DNA from: DATAMF01 sp964472565
GTDB lineage: Bacteria > Chloroflexota > Anaerolineae > Aggregatilineales > Aggregatilineaceae
Assembly: GCA_964472565.1 (NCBI GenBank)
Contig: CAYYNB010000104.1
Coordinates: 1 to 21,176 of the forward strand
Length of the DNA: 21,176 bases
Direction: 5' to 3'
Shown here: positions 6,818 to 15,423 of the stretch, piece after piece
How the letters are laid out: every line of letters begins with the position of its first letter
How positions within the stretch are numbered: position 1 is the first letter of the stretch
The notes under the pieces: model-generated
The model's database searches: none
Told to the model about the DNA's origin: nothing
Seen by the model: the letters and a program-made list of their open reading frames with translations, nothing else
Translations under genes and position numbers: made by a program

Positions 6818-9220
6818 ATGTCCAGACTGGGGGCAGTTGTGCATTGGGAAGAGACTTTCAAGCTGCATATTGATCGGGTGGTGAAACGGAAGGAAATTCC
6901 GACCCTGATCCTGATCGGACTGCTCAGCAGCATGGTATGTGTGACCTGGGCTGCTTTGGCTTTGCCGGGCGCAGCGATCATCCGGTGGGTGGCGCTGGTC
7001 CCGCTGTTTCTGACGCTTCTTGTGCAGCACATCACGGCCCAGCAGATGCGGCTGTCCACCGTATCCGCCACCATGACGGGCGAGCTTCAGCAGGCCAACG
7101 AAACCCTGCGGCAGCAGGTGCAGGATTTGACCAAACTCCGCGATGTGATGCTGGCGATGGGGGCCAGTTTTGATCGTAAAACCATTCTGGACCAGTTTAT
7201 CAACGCCCTGACGGACGTGCTGCACTTTGATCGCGGGCTGGTGCTGCTGCATGATGACGAGGGGCAATCGCTGGTTTTTGGCGCTTACAGCCATGCCGCC
7301 CCGTCGCCCGAAGCACAGGTCATGCTGGAACGGTTGCAGTTGTCTACCGCAAACGCCGAAAACGATGTGCTGCTGGCGCGCTGGTTCCAGGGTGAAAATG
7401 TGCTGGTCGAAGACGCCGCACCTTACCTGGCCTCGCGCCTCAACTGGCTGATCACCACGCTCGATCTGCGCCTGTTTTACAGCGTGCCCCTGCGTTTAGG
7501 CGACCAACTGCGCGGGGTGATTCTGGTCGATAACACGCCGACCGCCCTGCCCTTTCTCCCAGAGACGCGTTCCCTGCTCGATGCGCTGGCGGCGAATATC
7601 GTTGTGACGCTCGAAAATGCCCGGCTCTACTGGCTGACGGATGAGCAGTTAGACGCGAAGGTGCAGGAACTGAGCATTCTGAGCCGCATTGATCACGAAC
7701 TCAACGAAGCCTTGAGCGTGGATCGCGTGTTGAACCTGACGCTGGACTGGGCGCTGCGTTTTACGGGCAGTCAGGCGGGCGCGGTGGTGCTGGTCGATCA
7801 TGCTACCGATCAGATGCAGTTTCTCGCCGGATATGGCTATGATCGCGCCGCCTGGGAACAGCTTCAGAGCCAGCCCTGGCCGCTGACGCGCGGCGTGGTG
7901 GGGCGCGTGGCGCGGCGCGGCGTGCCGGAGATCGTCATGGATGTCACGCAGGATTCCGACTATGTGCCCGTCATCCCCGGTATAGTGTCGGAGTTGGTGG
8001 TGCCCGTCACCCGCGAGGATCGGGTTATCGCGGTGATCTCGCTGGTATCGCGCACACTGAGCGGCTTTACCCCGGCTAATCTTGAATTTGTCAGCCGGTT
8101 GGCCGCCCGCGCCGCGATAGCTATCGACAATGCGCATCTGTTCGACGAAACCCGCCGCGAGCGCCAGAAGCTCGAACTGATCCTCAGCAGCACGGTAGAC
8201 GCCGTGATTGTGGTGGGCTTTGATGGTCATTTGCTGCTGGTTAATCAGGCCGCGCTGTCGGCCTTCCAACTGAATCCCAAAACGCGGTATCTCGGCCAGC
8301 CCTTTATGACCGTGTTTCTGGATTCCCCGCTGATGCGGTTATACGAGCGCGCGCTGACGCTGCCCGATGGCCTGAGCGAAGAGCTGTCGCTGTCCGAAGA
8401 GCGCACCTTCCATGTGAGCATTTTGCCTACGCCGCAGGTTGGCTGGTCGATTGTGATGCACGATGTCACGCCGTTTAAGAAAACCGAGCAGTTGAAAAAT
8501 GAACTCGTTGCCACGACATCCCACGACCTGAAAAATCCACTCGGCGCGATTCTCGGCTACGTGGACCTGATCCAGATGACCAACAAACTCAACGAGCAGG
8601 GCCAGGAATACGTCCGCCGGGCGCAGCGCGCGGTGTCGCACATGCGCAATCTGATCGATGATCTGCTTGATATGGCGCGCATCGAAAGCGGCATTACGCT
8701 GCGGCTGTCCAAAGTAGCGCTCGGCGAGCTGGCCGCGAAAACCCTGGAAAACTTCGCGCTCCAGATCACGAACAAAAACATGACAGTCGAAACGGTGATT
8801 CAGCCCGATCTGCCGGTGGTGTGTGCCGATCAGAACCGCCTGGGGCAGATTATGGCGAACCTGATCAGCAACGCGATCAAGTATACCCCGACGCAGGGCA
8901 CCATTCGGATCATTGCCGAAGCACACGATACGTTTGTGCGGTTCGCCGTCCAGGATACCGGTATGGGTATCAGCCCGGAAGACCAGACCCAGGTGTTCAC
9001 CCGTTTTTACCGTGTGCGCACCAACCAGACGGATGGCATCGAAGGCACCGGGCTGGGCCTCGCCATTGCGAAGGGGTTGGTCGAGGCGCACGGCGGCCAG
9101 ATTGGTCTGAAAAGCCGCCTGGGTGAAGGTTCGACCTTCTTCTTTACGATTCCCCGTGACTGCACCGACACCAACACCCGGCTGGAAGACGAGGAATCCG
9201 AGGAAGCCGTCGAGCGCTAG
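6818..9220 (+). CDS. membrane sensor histidine kinase, GAF-GAF-PAS-HisKA-HATPase
   Basis: 800 residues. Two hydrophobic helices (about 27-48 and 53-72) are followed by a coiled-coil-like stretch (about 75-110, 'ELQQANETLRQQVQDL'). Two GAF-like modules (about 115-265 and 285-440) and a PAS-like module (about 450-555) precede the kinase core. The phospho-acceptor is His569 in 'TSHDLKNPLGAILGYVDL'. The ATPase domain shows the N box ('NRLGQIMANLISNAIKYTP'), G1 ('VQDTGMGIS'), F box ('FTRFYRV') and G2 ('GTGLGLAIAKGLVEAHGG'). It should autophosphorylate and pass phosphate to a response regulator, but none is encoded in the window. The GAF ligand cannot be read from sequence. ATG 6818 lacks a ribosome site; GTG 6839 behind GGGGG (6829-6833) is a credible alternative. 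It converges on the Ser/Thr kinase gene with 16 bases between stops. Confidence 0.92.
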   Translation: MSRLGAVVHWEETFKLHIDRVVKRKEIPTLILIGLLSSMVCVTWAALALPGAAIIRWVALVPLFLTLLVQHITAQQMRLSTVSATMTGELQQANETLRQQVQDLTKLRDVMLAMGASFDRKTILDQFINALTDVLHFDRGLVLLHDDEGQSLVFGAYSHAAPSPEAQVMLERLQLSTANAENDVLLARWFQGENVLVEDAAPYLASRLNWLITTLDLRLFYSVPLRLGDQLRGVILVDNTPTALPFLPETRSLLDALAANIVVTLENARLYWLTDEQLDAKVQELSILSRIDHELNEALSVDRVLNLTLDWALRFTGSQAGAVVLVDHATDQMQFLAGYGYDRAAWEQLQSQPWPLTRGVVGRVARRGVPEIVMDVTQDSDYVPVIPGIVSELVVPVTREDRVIAVISLVSRTLSGFTPANLEFVSRLAARAAIAIDNAHLFDETRRERQKLELILSSTVDAVIVVGFDGHLLLVNQAALSAFQLNPKTRYLGQPFMTVFLDSPLMRLYERALTLPDGLSEELSLSEERTFHVSILPTPQVGWSIVMHDVTPFKKTEQLKNELVATTSHDLKNPLGAILGYVDLIQMTNKLNEQGQEYVRRAQRAVSHMRNLIDDLLDMARIESGITLRLSKVALGELAAKTLENFALQITNKNMTVETVIQPDLPVVCADQNRLGQIMANLISNAIKYTPTQGTIRIIAEAHDTFVRFAVQDTGMGISPEDQTQVFTRFYRVRTNQTDGIEGTGLGLAIAKGLVEAHGGQIGLKSRLGEGSTFFFTIPRDCTDTNTRLEDEESEEAVER

Positions 9221-9236
9221 ACCAGGCTCCGGCAGG

Positions 9237-11192
9237 CTACCGCCGCCACGCCGGATCGGTTTCGTCGTCGGGGTGGGTGGTGATGGCGATCAGTCCGCTG
9301 CCATCCGCATTCATCCGATACAGGTCCATATTCCCTTTACGATCCGATTGGAAGACGATCCGGCCATCGGGCGTCCAGGTGGGCGCGAAATCGCCGTGAA
9401 TGTCGTTCGTCAGCCGCCGCACCGTTCCATCGTAGACATTAATCACATAAATTTCCGGGTTGCCGTCCCGCGACGTTTGGAACGCGATCCAGTTTCCGTC
9501 CGGCGACCACGACGGCGCACGATCATCATTGCCCCCCGGCGTGACCACCGTGATCGCGCCGCTGGTGGGATCAACCAGATTCAACGCCCACCCGCCGGAA
9601 CCATACGCTTCACAGACGATCCACGCGCCGTCGGGCGACCAGCCTGGATGCGCCTCGTCGGTGTTGGGGGTGTTGGTCAGCCGCCGGATACTGCTCCCGT
9701 CCGCGTTCATCATGTACAGTTCCGAATTGCCATCCCGGTTCGACTCGAACACGATCAGCGATCCGTCCGCCGACCACGCAGGTGATAAATCTTCCGCTGC
9801 GTCCTGGGTCAGCCGGGTCAGGTTGCCGCCCGCTGCCGTATAAATTTCGCTGTTCCCGTCCCGATCCGACACAAAGGCCAGCACGCCGCTGGCTGACCAC
9901 GCGGGCTGCCAGTCCGTCGCGCTGGAAGTCGTCACCCGGTTCACCGCGCCGCCGCTCTCGTCCGCCGTATAAATATCCCAGTTCCCGCCCTGATTCGAGA
10001 CATACGCGGCGGGTCCGGTCAGACGGCCCTCTCTGCCACCTCCCCCACCGCCGGGTTGATCACCATCACCACCCACTACCCCGCTGACCGCCAGCACAAT
10101 CCCCCCCGCGATCAGCATCACCGCCGCGAGTCCTGCCAGCAGAATCCATTTCCCGGTGAAGCGGCGCTGTGGCAGCGGCAGATACTGGGTGCGCGGCGGG
10201 TTATACGCGGGCGGGCCGGGCGGCATCACCGGCGGCGGGCCGTAGCGCGGCGGCGGCTGTTGGTAGTTCGGCGGCTGTCCGACGATATTCGTTTTATCCA
10301 TATCCTCCGGGTCCCACATCGCTTTGGGTTGGGGCGGCTGGTGCAGCGCCTGCTCGAAAGCCAAAGCGAAGGCGGTTGCACTGGCAAAACGTTCATTCGG
10401 AACTTTCGCCAGCACCCGTTCCATCACATCACCGAGCGCTTCCGGCACATCCCTGCGCCAGCGTTCCGGCGGGGCGGGTGTTTCGTTGATATGCTGGTAC
10501 ATCAGCGCGTAGGGTGTCGCGGCGTCAAACGGCATCCGCCCCGTCACCAGATAATACACCACCACCCCCAGCGCATATTGATCGCTGGCCGGGGTCAGCA
10601 CCTCGTCGCGCCACTGTTCCGGCGACATATACAGCGGCGTGCCCAATGCGCCGTCATGCTGCGTGGTGGAGATCACGCTGTGCGGCAGCGCCCGCGCGAT
10701 CCCGAAGTCGGTTAAAAAGAGGTTATCGTGTTTGTCAAACAAGATATTGCTCGCTTTTATATCGCGGTGAATCACCCCTTGACTGTGCGCGTAATCCAGC
10801 GCCCCGGCCATCACCTTGAGCAGCGCGGCAATATCGGCCAGCGGGTAGGGCGGCTGGTGGTTGGCGATCCGTGTGACCATGCGCTGCGCTAACGATCCGC
10901 CGGGCAGCAGGCGCATCACCACATAGACCACCTGCTCATACACCCCCGAATCGTACACCGGGACAATATGCGGGTGTTCCAGCGCGGCGGCGGTGCGCGC
11001 TTCGGTCAAAAACTGATCGATATAACCCTGCTGGTTGCTCAGGGCGGGCGACACCAGCTTGATAGCGACATCCCGGCGCAGCGAGGGCTGGTAGGCGCGG
11101 TACACCACGCCCATCCCTCCCCTGCCGATGATCTCGCTCAGTTCATATTGTCCAAGTGTGCGCCCGGCCAGGCCTTGAATCACGTCAATCAC
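9237..11192 (-). CDS. transmembrane Ser/Thr protein kinase with PD40 propeller ectodomain
   Basis: 651 residues. Hanks-type kinase domain at about 16-280: Gly loop 'GRGGMGVVY', Lys45 ('VAIKLV'), catalytic Asp144 ('HRDIKASN'), metal-binding Asp162 ('DFG') and 'MSPEQW' in the activation segment. A Pro-rich segment, one membrane helix (about 330-355) and a Gly-rich linker follow. The extracytoplasmic half carries about six PD40 repeats with G-N-x-[ED]-[IL]-Y signatures. It probably couples envelope binding to cytoplasmic phosphorylation; the ligand is unknown. The frame opens at 11249, but I chose GTG 11192. GAGGGGGG lies just upstream, the kinase N-terminus (LGQYEL) fits, and a TTGTAT-17-TATAGT promoter lies upstream and excludes the longer start. 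Confidence 0.93.
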   Translation of the reverse strand: MIDVIQGLAGRTLGQYELSEIIGRGGMGVVYRAYQPSLRRDVAIKLVSPALSNQQGYIDQFLTEARTAAALEHPHIVPVYDSGVYEQVVYVVMRLLPGGSLAQRMVTRIANHQPPYPLADIAALLKVMAGALDYAHSQGVIHRDIKASNILFDKHDNLFLTDFGIARALPHSVISTTQHDGALGTPLYMSPEQWRDEVLTPASDQYALGVVVYYLVTGRMPFDAATPYALMYQHINETPAPPERWRRDVPEALGDVMERVLAKVPNERFASATAFALAFEQALHQPPQPKAMWDPEDMDKTNIVGQPPNYQQPPPRYGPPPVMPPGPPAYNPPRTQYLPLPQRRFTGKWILLAGLAAVMLIAGGIVLAVSGVVGGDGDQPGGGGGGREGRLTGPAAYVSNQGGNWDIYTADESGGAVNRVTTSSATDWQPAWSASGVLAFVSDRDGNSEIYTAAGGNLTRLTQDAAEDLSPAWSADGSLIVFESNRDGNSELYMMNADGSSIRRLTNTPNTDEAHPGWSPDGAWIVCEAYGSGGWALNLVDPTSGAITVVTPGGNDDRAPSWSPDGNWIAFQTSRDGNPEIYVINVYDGTVRRLTNDIHGDFAPTWTPDGRIVFQSDRKGNMDLYRMNADGSGLIAITTHPDDETDPAWRR

Positions 11193-11220
11193 GAGGCTTC
11201 CCCCCTCTGTCAATGAATTT

Positions 11221-11249
11221 ACTATATGCCGACTCGCCGCCGAATACAA
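11221..11249 (-). promoter_or_regulatory. sigma70-like promoter of the PD40 kinase gene
   Basis: On the minus strand, TTGTAT (complement of 11244-11249) and TATAGT (complement of 11221-11226) are separated by exactly 17 bases. Predicted transcription start is near 11214, a leader of about 22 bases to GTG 11192. Confidence 0.6.
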
Positions 11250-11335
11250 TCACGGAGGGTTAAAACGAGGCTGTGTGAAGGGTGGAGTTGGCAAGTAAGC
11301 GAAAAAATATTAGAACCTGATAGGATATAAAATCG

Positions 11336-11354
11336 GCTGCGATCTTCTCGCAGC
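11336..11354 (+). other. small hairpin in the leader of the secreted-protein gene
   Basis: A 7-bp perfect stem GCTGCGA / TCGCAGC around a TCTTC loop, 43 bases before the ATG. No T-run follows, so it may be an mRNA-stabilising or regulatory leader structure. An AT-rich TATAAAAT stretch (11326-11333) just upstream may be the -10 region. Confidence 0.35.
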
Positions 11355-11397
11355 AGCACTCTTAAAAACGTGGGTAATTATCATCAAGGAGCCAATC

Positions 11398-12141
11398 ATG
11401 ACCCGCATCCGACTACTCGTTGTTCTCACCTTTGCCCTGTCCACCTTGTTCGCCGCAGGTTTGCAGCCTGCCTTTGCCGGTAGCTTCAACACCGGCGGTA
11501 CACTCGACGCCTCTGATCCCACGCTCGATGTTGCCATTATCTCAACCCCGAACTGTACCGGGGCCTTCGCGGGCTTCTATGCCCAGTACGAGGTGATCAC
11601 CTTCACCGTCACCCAATCCGGTACCTATACCATCACGGAAGATGGCAGTCCGAACACCGCTTTTTATCTTGTTGCAGGGAGTTTTACGCCGGCTGCCCTT
11701 GCGAGCTGTCTTGCCGCGAGCAACGCCAATCCGCTGAGTCTTTCCGTTTCGCTGACATCCGGTACGGTCTATCATGTCGTCGTGATCAACGACACCTTCA
11801 CCCAGGACCCGCTCACCTATAATGTGACGATCACCGGCCCCGGCGACATTAATGCTGGAGGGCTGGCGGGCTGTGACGCGCTGATCGCCATTCCCAGCAC
11901 CGCTGTCGGTGCCACGCTGGTAGCCGATACGCCGCTTTACTGGGCACCCGGCCAGATCACTGACCCGCTGGTGAGTCTCCAGGCGGGCAAAAATGTTCGG
12001 GCCATCGGCCTGGATGCTACCAGCCAGTACTATCAGATTCTGTTCCAGTGCCGGTTCCTGTGGGTGCCCGCCAATACGCTTGGCCCCAACTACGACGCCG
12101 TTTGGAACGGCGCACCGCTGCCTACCGCTGTTGTAAAATAA
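11398..12141 (+). CDS. secreted protein with beta-sandwich and SH3-like domains
   Basis: 247 residues, family not firmly recognised. A clear Sec signal peptide spans residues 1-27 (basic MTRIR, hydrophobic core, cleavage after 'QPAFA'). Residues about 28-150 are Thr/Ser-rich beta-strand sequence ('VITFTVTQSGTYTITEDG', 'TVYHVVVINDTF'), reminiscent of PPC-like domains found at the ends of secreted proteins. Residues about 175-235 look SH3b-like ('ADTPLYWAPG', 'LQAGKNVRAIGLD', 'FLWVPANTLG'). No catalytic motif is seen. AAGGAG at 11386-11391 gives a good ribosome site. The SH3-like part echoes the ectodomain of the kinase at 13469-15163, so a shared envelope ligand is possible but speculative. 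Confidence 0.8.
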   Translation: MTRIRLLVVLTFALSTLFAAGLQPAFAGSFNTGGTLDASDPTLDVAIISTPNCTGAFAGFYAQYEVITFTVTQSGTYTITEDGSPNTAFYLVAGSFTPAALASCLAASNANPLSLSVSLTSGTVYHVVVINDTFTQDPLTYNVTITGPGDINAGGLAGCDALIAIPSTAVGATLVADTPLYWAPGQITDPLVSLQAGKNVRAIGLDATSQYYQILFQCRFLWVPANTLGPNYDAVWNGAPLPTAVVK

Positions 12142-12157
12142 CTTCGATACAGCCAAC

Positions 12158-12182
12158 AGCCGGGGACCACTGGTTCCCGGCT
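12158..12182. terminator. hairpin between convergent genes
   Basis: An 11-bp stem AGCCGGGGACC / GGTTCCCGGCT (one G-T wobble) with a 3-base loop, between the stops at 12141 (plus) and 12202 (minus). No T-run on either side, so its role as a bidirectional terminator is likely but not certain. Confidence 0.5.
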
Positions 12183-12201
12183 GCACCACTGGATCAGCAG
12201 A

Positions 12202-12915
12202 TTACCCGCCTTCCCACAAGCGCTTGCGCAGCCCGAACCGCTTCAGATATTTCGCCGCGCTGCTGCCGCCATGCACCCACCAGGGGCTGATTTTGGCGAC
12301 GATTTCCCCCTCGATAATCGAATCCAGCAGTCCTTCCGCGTCCGTGAACGGCTTCACCTTCATCATCGCCCGCCCGTATTCATACGGAATATGCGCGTCC
12401 GATCCGGCGGTTCCCGGTTTGTGGTGCGCCTGAGCAAATTCCGCCGCGCGGAGGTTATCCTGCATGGTGAAACACCGCGCATTGAACACTTCAATCGTAT
12501 CGACCAGATCGACAATTTCCAGCAGATCGGCCTCGTCCCAGGCCCCCTTCCGCACCCGGTCAAACGGATGCGCCACCCCGATCACCGCGCCCTGATCGCG
12601 CAGGCGTTGGATCGTTTCCTGCGGGGTCAGGCGGCGCGGCACGGATTCCTTGACAAACCACGCCAGCAGTTCGCCTTTGGTGGTCATAATCTCTTCGCCG
12701 GGGATAAACAAATCCGGTTCGCGTTTGGCCCATTCCAGCGCCCCTTCCGCCGTGTTGTGATCGGTGAGGATAATTCGATCAATGTTTCGGCGGCGCGCAG
12801 CGGCCACCAGTTGTTTCATCGACGCGAGGCTGTCTTTCGACCATTCGGTGTGGCAGTGCATTTCGATCAGCCACTGATCGCTTTTTTCAATTTTGACGTT
12901 TTTGTCGGTGCTCAT
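12202..12915 (-). CDS. PHP-domain metal-dependent phosphoesterase
   Basis: 237 residues, PHP (polymerase and histidinol phosphatase) fold, a trinuclear-metal hydrolase of phosphoesters. The ligand motifs are complete: 'MHCHTEWSKDS' (His20, His22), 'LTDHNT', 'PGEEI', 'GVAHPF' and 'GSDAH'. The length is close to a bare PHP domain, without the DNA polymerase or YciV insertions, so the substrate (nucleotide, oligonucleotide or sugar phosphate) cannot be told. ATG 12915 is chosen over 12942. AAGGAG (complement of 12920-12925) precedes it, and its ATG overlaps the TGA of the upstream membrane-protein gene in an ATGA, implying translational coupling. It is the last gene of a kinase / membrane protein / PHP operon. 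Confidence 0.88.
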   Translation of the reverse strand: MSTDKNVKIEKSDQWLIEMHCHTEWSKDSLASMKQLVAAARRRNIDRIILTDHNTAEGALEWAKREPDLFIPGEEIMTTKGELLAWFVKESVPRRLTPQETIQRLRDQGAVIGVAHPFDRVRKGAWDEADLLEIVDLVDTIEVFNARCFTMQDNLRAAEFAQAHHKPGTAGSDAHIPYEYGRAMMKVKPFTDAEGLLDSIIEGEIVAKISPWWVHGGSSAAKYLKRFGLRKRLWEGG

Positions 12916-13472
12916 GTTGCTCCTTTTTGTTCCGGTTCCCATTGGGCCGCGTCGGGGGCATCCAGCGCCGCGATACTCAGCAGCAGGCGGCTCCGCGCCG
13001 AATAATACACAATGTACGGCGCGTTGACGCGCAGCACCAGTTCCGGCGGCACGACATACGGCGCGAAGCTGTAATCCTTGACCACGTACGAAAACGGCAG
13101 TTCGGGCCGTTCGGTTTCCGATAGATGAATGCGCAGCGGGCCGCGCGCATACCGGACCGGGTGTTTACCGAACGCTTCCGGCAGAAACATCATCACGTTC
13201 GTGCCCACCAGCCCCAGAAAGACAAAAATAAACAGCGCCCCAACCAGCGTGAAGCCCAGCCCGCAGAACGATACCACCGGGAGTTCGCCGGACAGCATCA
13301 CCGCCGCCAACTGCACGCTCAGCGCCAGCGGGCACAGCAGCATTGCCAGCGCTACCAGCCCGGTGATCAGGACGGTGCGGCGCTGGTCGGGTGTCAATTT
13401 CCCGGTGCGATTGGCGCTCAGTTTCGCGGCCATGCCGGGCGTTACTGGGGGGGGGGTAATCTCAGCGTTCAT
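12912..13472 (-). CDS. small membrane protein of unknown function
   Basis: 186 residues, family not recognised. A Pro-rich start (MNAEITPPPVTPG) is followed by two hydrophobic segments (about 35-60, 'VLITGLVALAMLLCPLAL', and about 68-100, 'LVGALFIFVFLGLVG'). A ~85-residue soluble C-terminal part follows, with 'YARGPLRIHLSETERPELPF' and 'LVLRVNAPYIVYYSARSR', probably beta-rich. The frame opens at 13547. ATG 13472 is chosen because it overlaps the TGA of the kinase gene (ATGA), and the gene's own TGA overlaps the PHP start in the same way. This tight double coupling points to a membrane partner of the kinase or the phosphoesterase. Ten consecutive C residues on the coding strand (complement of 13447-13456) lie within the first 9 codons and could slip. 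Confidence 0.75.
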   Translation of the reverse strand: MNAEITPPPVTPGMAAKLSANRTGKLTPDQRRTVLITGLVALAMLLCPLALSVQLAAVMLSGELPVVSFCGLGFTLVGALFIFVFLGLVGTNVMMFLPEAFGKHPVRYARGPLRIHLSETERPELPFSYVVKDYSFAPYVVPPELVLRVNAPYIVYYSARSRLLLSIAALDAPDAAQWEPEQKGAT

Positions 13473-15163
13473 TCGTTTACAATCCACCAATCCGGCACAT
13501 CGACCAGCCAGCCGGTCTGCCCGTCCGCCGTGCGCACCTTCCACCAATAATAATATTCGGCAAAAACCGGCCCGCCGACCACTTCCAGAACATCGCCCGT
13601 ATGCAGCGTCTCGATTGCATCCGGTTCGACGCTGGGTTCCGGCTGCACATACGCCCCGTCGCCGTCGCTCAGTATGCGGATCACCACGCCGCTCACGGCT
13701 CCCGGCGTGGTTTCCACCGGATCACGGGCCACCGTGAAGCGCGCATCATCCACAATATAGGCGGTTTCTCCGTTGGCTAACTGCACCTCATACCAGCCAT
13801 AACCTTCACCGTCGCGCCGTTCGCCGGTCCACAGCACGCGATCCCCCCAATACAACCGCCGGATGATCTGCGTGTTCGTCGATGGCCCCTGGCGCGCGTT
13901 GAGCGGACTCCCCGCCTGGGTAATTTCCAATACCGTGCCATCCAGCACAATTTCATCCGGCGCGGCGGTCACATCCACCGTTTCCGTGAGTTCGGGCGTG
14001 GACTCGGCGCGCACCGTCGGGGTTGGCACGGCGCTGGCTTCGGCCACCAGGGTTTGCTGGTTCGCCGTCAGCGGATCAACCGTCCGCGTGGCAGTCGGAT
14101 TGTGATCCGCTTCCTCATCATCCCACGCGGCCAGGATCACCACCGCCGCGATCCCGATCAGCGCGATCAGAACCGGCAGGGCCAGCAGCCACCACCGCGT
14201 TTTTTTACGCAGCGCAGGTCTGGGTTGGGGGATGACAGGCGCGGGCATATACGGCGCGGTGACGGGGGGTGTATAACGCGGCAGGGCGGTTTCGGTAATA
14301 TCGCTCTTGCTCCGGGGGATTTCCCGCGCTTGCCGCTTGGATGGAATCGCGGTTTCAAAAGTTTTGGCGAATACCCGGACGTTGGGATAACGCTCCTGCG
14401 GATTTTTGGACAGCGCCTTGTGCAGCACCGTCGCGATGGCCGGCGGCACATCGGTGTGAATCAGGGTCGGCGGGGCTTCGTTGAGATGCTGGTACATCAA
14501 CCCGTGTGGGGTCGGAGCCTCGAAGGGCGGGTGTCCCGTAACCATCTGGTAGGCGACCACCGCCAGCGCGTATTGATCGCTGGCCGGAACAGCGGGTTCG
14601 GTGCGCCACTGCTCCGGCGGCATATACAGCGGCGTGCCCATGATGCGCCCGGTTGCGGTGAACTGGCTCGTGCCTTCGAGCAGTTTGGCGATCCCGAAAT
14701 CCACGATATACGCCCCGCCATCACTGTCAAACATGATATTGCTGGGTTTGATGTCGCGATGAATCGCGCCCCGGCTGTGGGCATAATCGAGCGCGCTGCC
14801 GATCTGTTTGAGCAGGTCCGCGACCTCGCTCAAGGGATACGGCGCAAAATGCCGCCCGCTCATCTGCTGCGCCAGCGTGCCGCCCGTCAGCAGCCGCATC
14901 ACCACGTAGCTGATGCCGTCCTGCGTCCCGTAGTCGAAAACAGGAATAATGCTGCGGTGTTCGAGTTTGGCGGCGATCTCCGCCTCACGGTTGAACCGTT
15001 GCAGCGATTCTTCGTCCTCCACCAGCGCTAACACTTTGATGGCGACATCGCGCTTCAGGCTCAATTGATACCCGCGATACACAACCGACATGCCCCCGCT
15101 GCCGATCAGTTCGCGGACTTCGTACTGACCAAGTTGTTTTCCGGCGAGTTGGTTGATTGTCAT
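13469..15163 (-). CDS. transmembrane Ser/Thr protein kinase with two SH3b ectodomains
   Basis: 564 residues. Hanks-type kinase domain at about 14-275: Gly loop 'GSGGMSVVY', Lys43 ('VAIKVL'), catalytic Asp137 ('HRDIKPSN'), Asp155 ('DFG') and 'MPPEQW'. A linker and one membrane helix (about 323-345, 'WWLLALPVLIALIGIAAVVI') follow, then a Thr/Pro-rich stretch and two SH3b-like modules. The first has 'GSPLNARQGPSTNTQIIRRL' and the second 'GAYVQPEPSV' and 'GQTGWLVD'. Bacterial SH3 domains often bind cell-wall peptides, so a cell-wall-sensing kinase is plausible but inferred. The frame opens at 15313. ATG 15163 fits the kinase N-terminus, and an extended -10 lies inside the longer reading. First gene of a coupled three-gene operon. 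Confidence 0.92.
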   Translation of the reverse strand: MTINQLAGKQLGQYEVRELIGSGGMSVVYRGYQLSLKRDVAIKVLALVEDEESLQRFNREAEIAAKLEHRSIIPVFDYGTQDGISYVVMRLLTGGTLAQQMSGRHFAPYPLSEVADLLKQIGSALDYAHSRGAIHRDIKPSNIMFDSDGGAYIVDFGIAKLLEGTSQFTATGRIMGTPLYMPPEQWRTEPAVPASDQYALAVVAYQMVTGHPPFEAPTPHGLMYQHLNEAPPTLIHTDVPPAIATVLHKALSKNPQERYPNVRVFAKTFETAIPSKRQAREIPRSKSDITETALPRYTPPVTAPYMPAPVIPQPRPALRKKTRWWLLALPVLIALIGIAAVVILAAWDDEEADHNPTATRTVDPLTANQQTLVAEASAVPTPTVRAESTPELTETVDVTAAPDEIVLDGTVLEITQAGSPLNARQGPSTNTQIIRRLYWGDRVLWTGERRDGEGYGWYEVQLANGETAYIVDDARFTVARDPVETTPGAVSGVVIRILSDGDGAYVQPEPSVEPDAIETLHTGDVLEVVGGPVFAEYYYWWKVRTADGQTGWLVDVPDWWIVNE

Positions 15164-15188
15164 GCTCTCTCGACCTCGTGCATCGCCC

Positions 15189-15194
15189 ATTGTA
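15189..15194 (-). promoter_or_regulatory. extended -10 promoter element of the SH3b kinase operon
   Basis: On the minus strand TGG-TACAAT-G, an extended -10 form, 25 bases before ATG 15163. No convincing -35 box. Confidence 0.4.
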
Positions 15195-15346
15195 CCATAC
15201 TTCGCGCGCCGAGGTTGTGGATCGCCGCCGGGGTGTATCCTGTAAATAAACGTTCGCGTCGGAGCAGCCCGCTTTTCCCCTCTGATTTTTACCTTGACCA
15301 GTGGATTCGCCAACGGTAGCGCGTGCGGGAAGGGGTGAGGTTCTTC

Positions 15347-15403
15347 GATTTAACCTGAATCCCCCCCGATTTAGCTTAAATCGCGGCGCATTTAGGCTAA
15401 ATC
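15347..15403. repeat. three near-palindromic 15-mers with exact 21-bp period
   Basis: GATTTAACCTGAATC (15347-15361), GATTTAGCTTAAATC (15368-15382) and CATTTAGGCTAAATC (15389-15403). Consensus SATTTA-N3-TRAATC, each an imperfect inverted repeat, with starts 21 bp apart (two helical turns). Likely a phased protein-binding array. Confidence 0.7.
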
Positions 15404-15423
15404 TATCCCACATTTATCCCCAT

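Noticed and set aside
9921..10090. Low-complexity CCACC/GGTGG-rich stretch as a satellite repeat
   Set aside because: It encodes the Gly-rich linker after the membrane helix of the PD40 kinase and needs no other explanation.
11193..11249. Longer N-terminus of the PD40 kinase from ATG 11249
   Set aside because: A 17-bp-spaced promoter overlaps the proposed start, and a strong ribosome site serves GTG 11192.
14054..15031. Long open frame (325 codons) on the plus strand
   Set aside because: Exactly antisense to the SH3b kinase domain. The translation is Arg/His-rich with no family motif, as expected from a GC-rich codon shadow.
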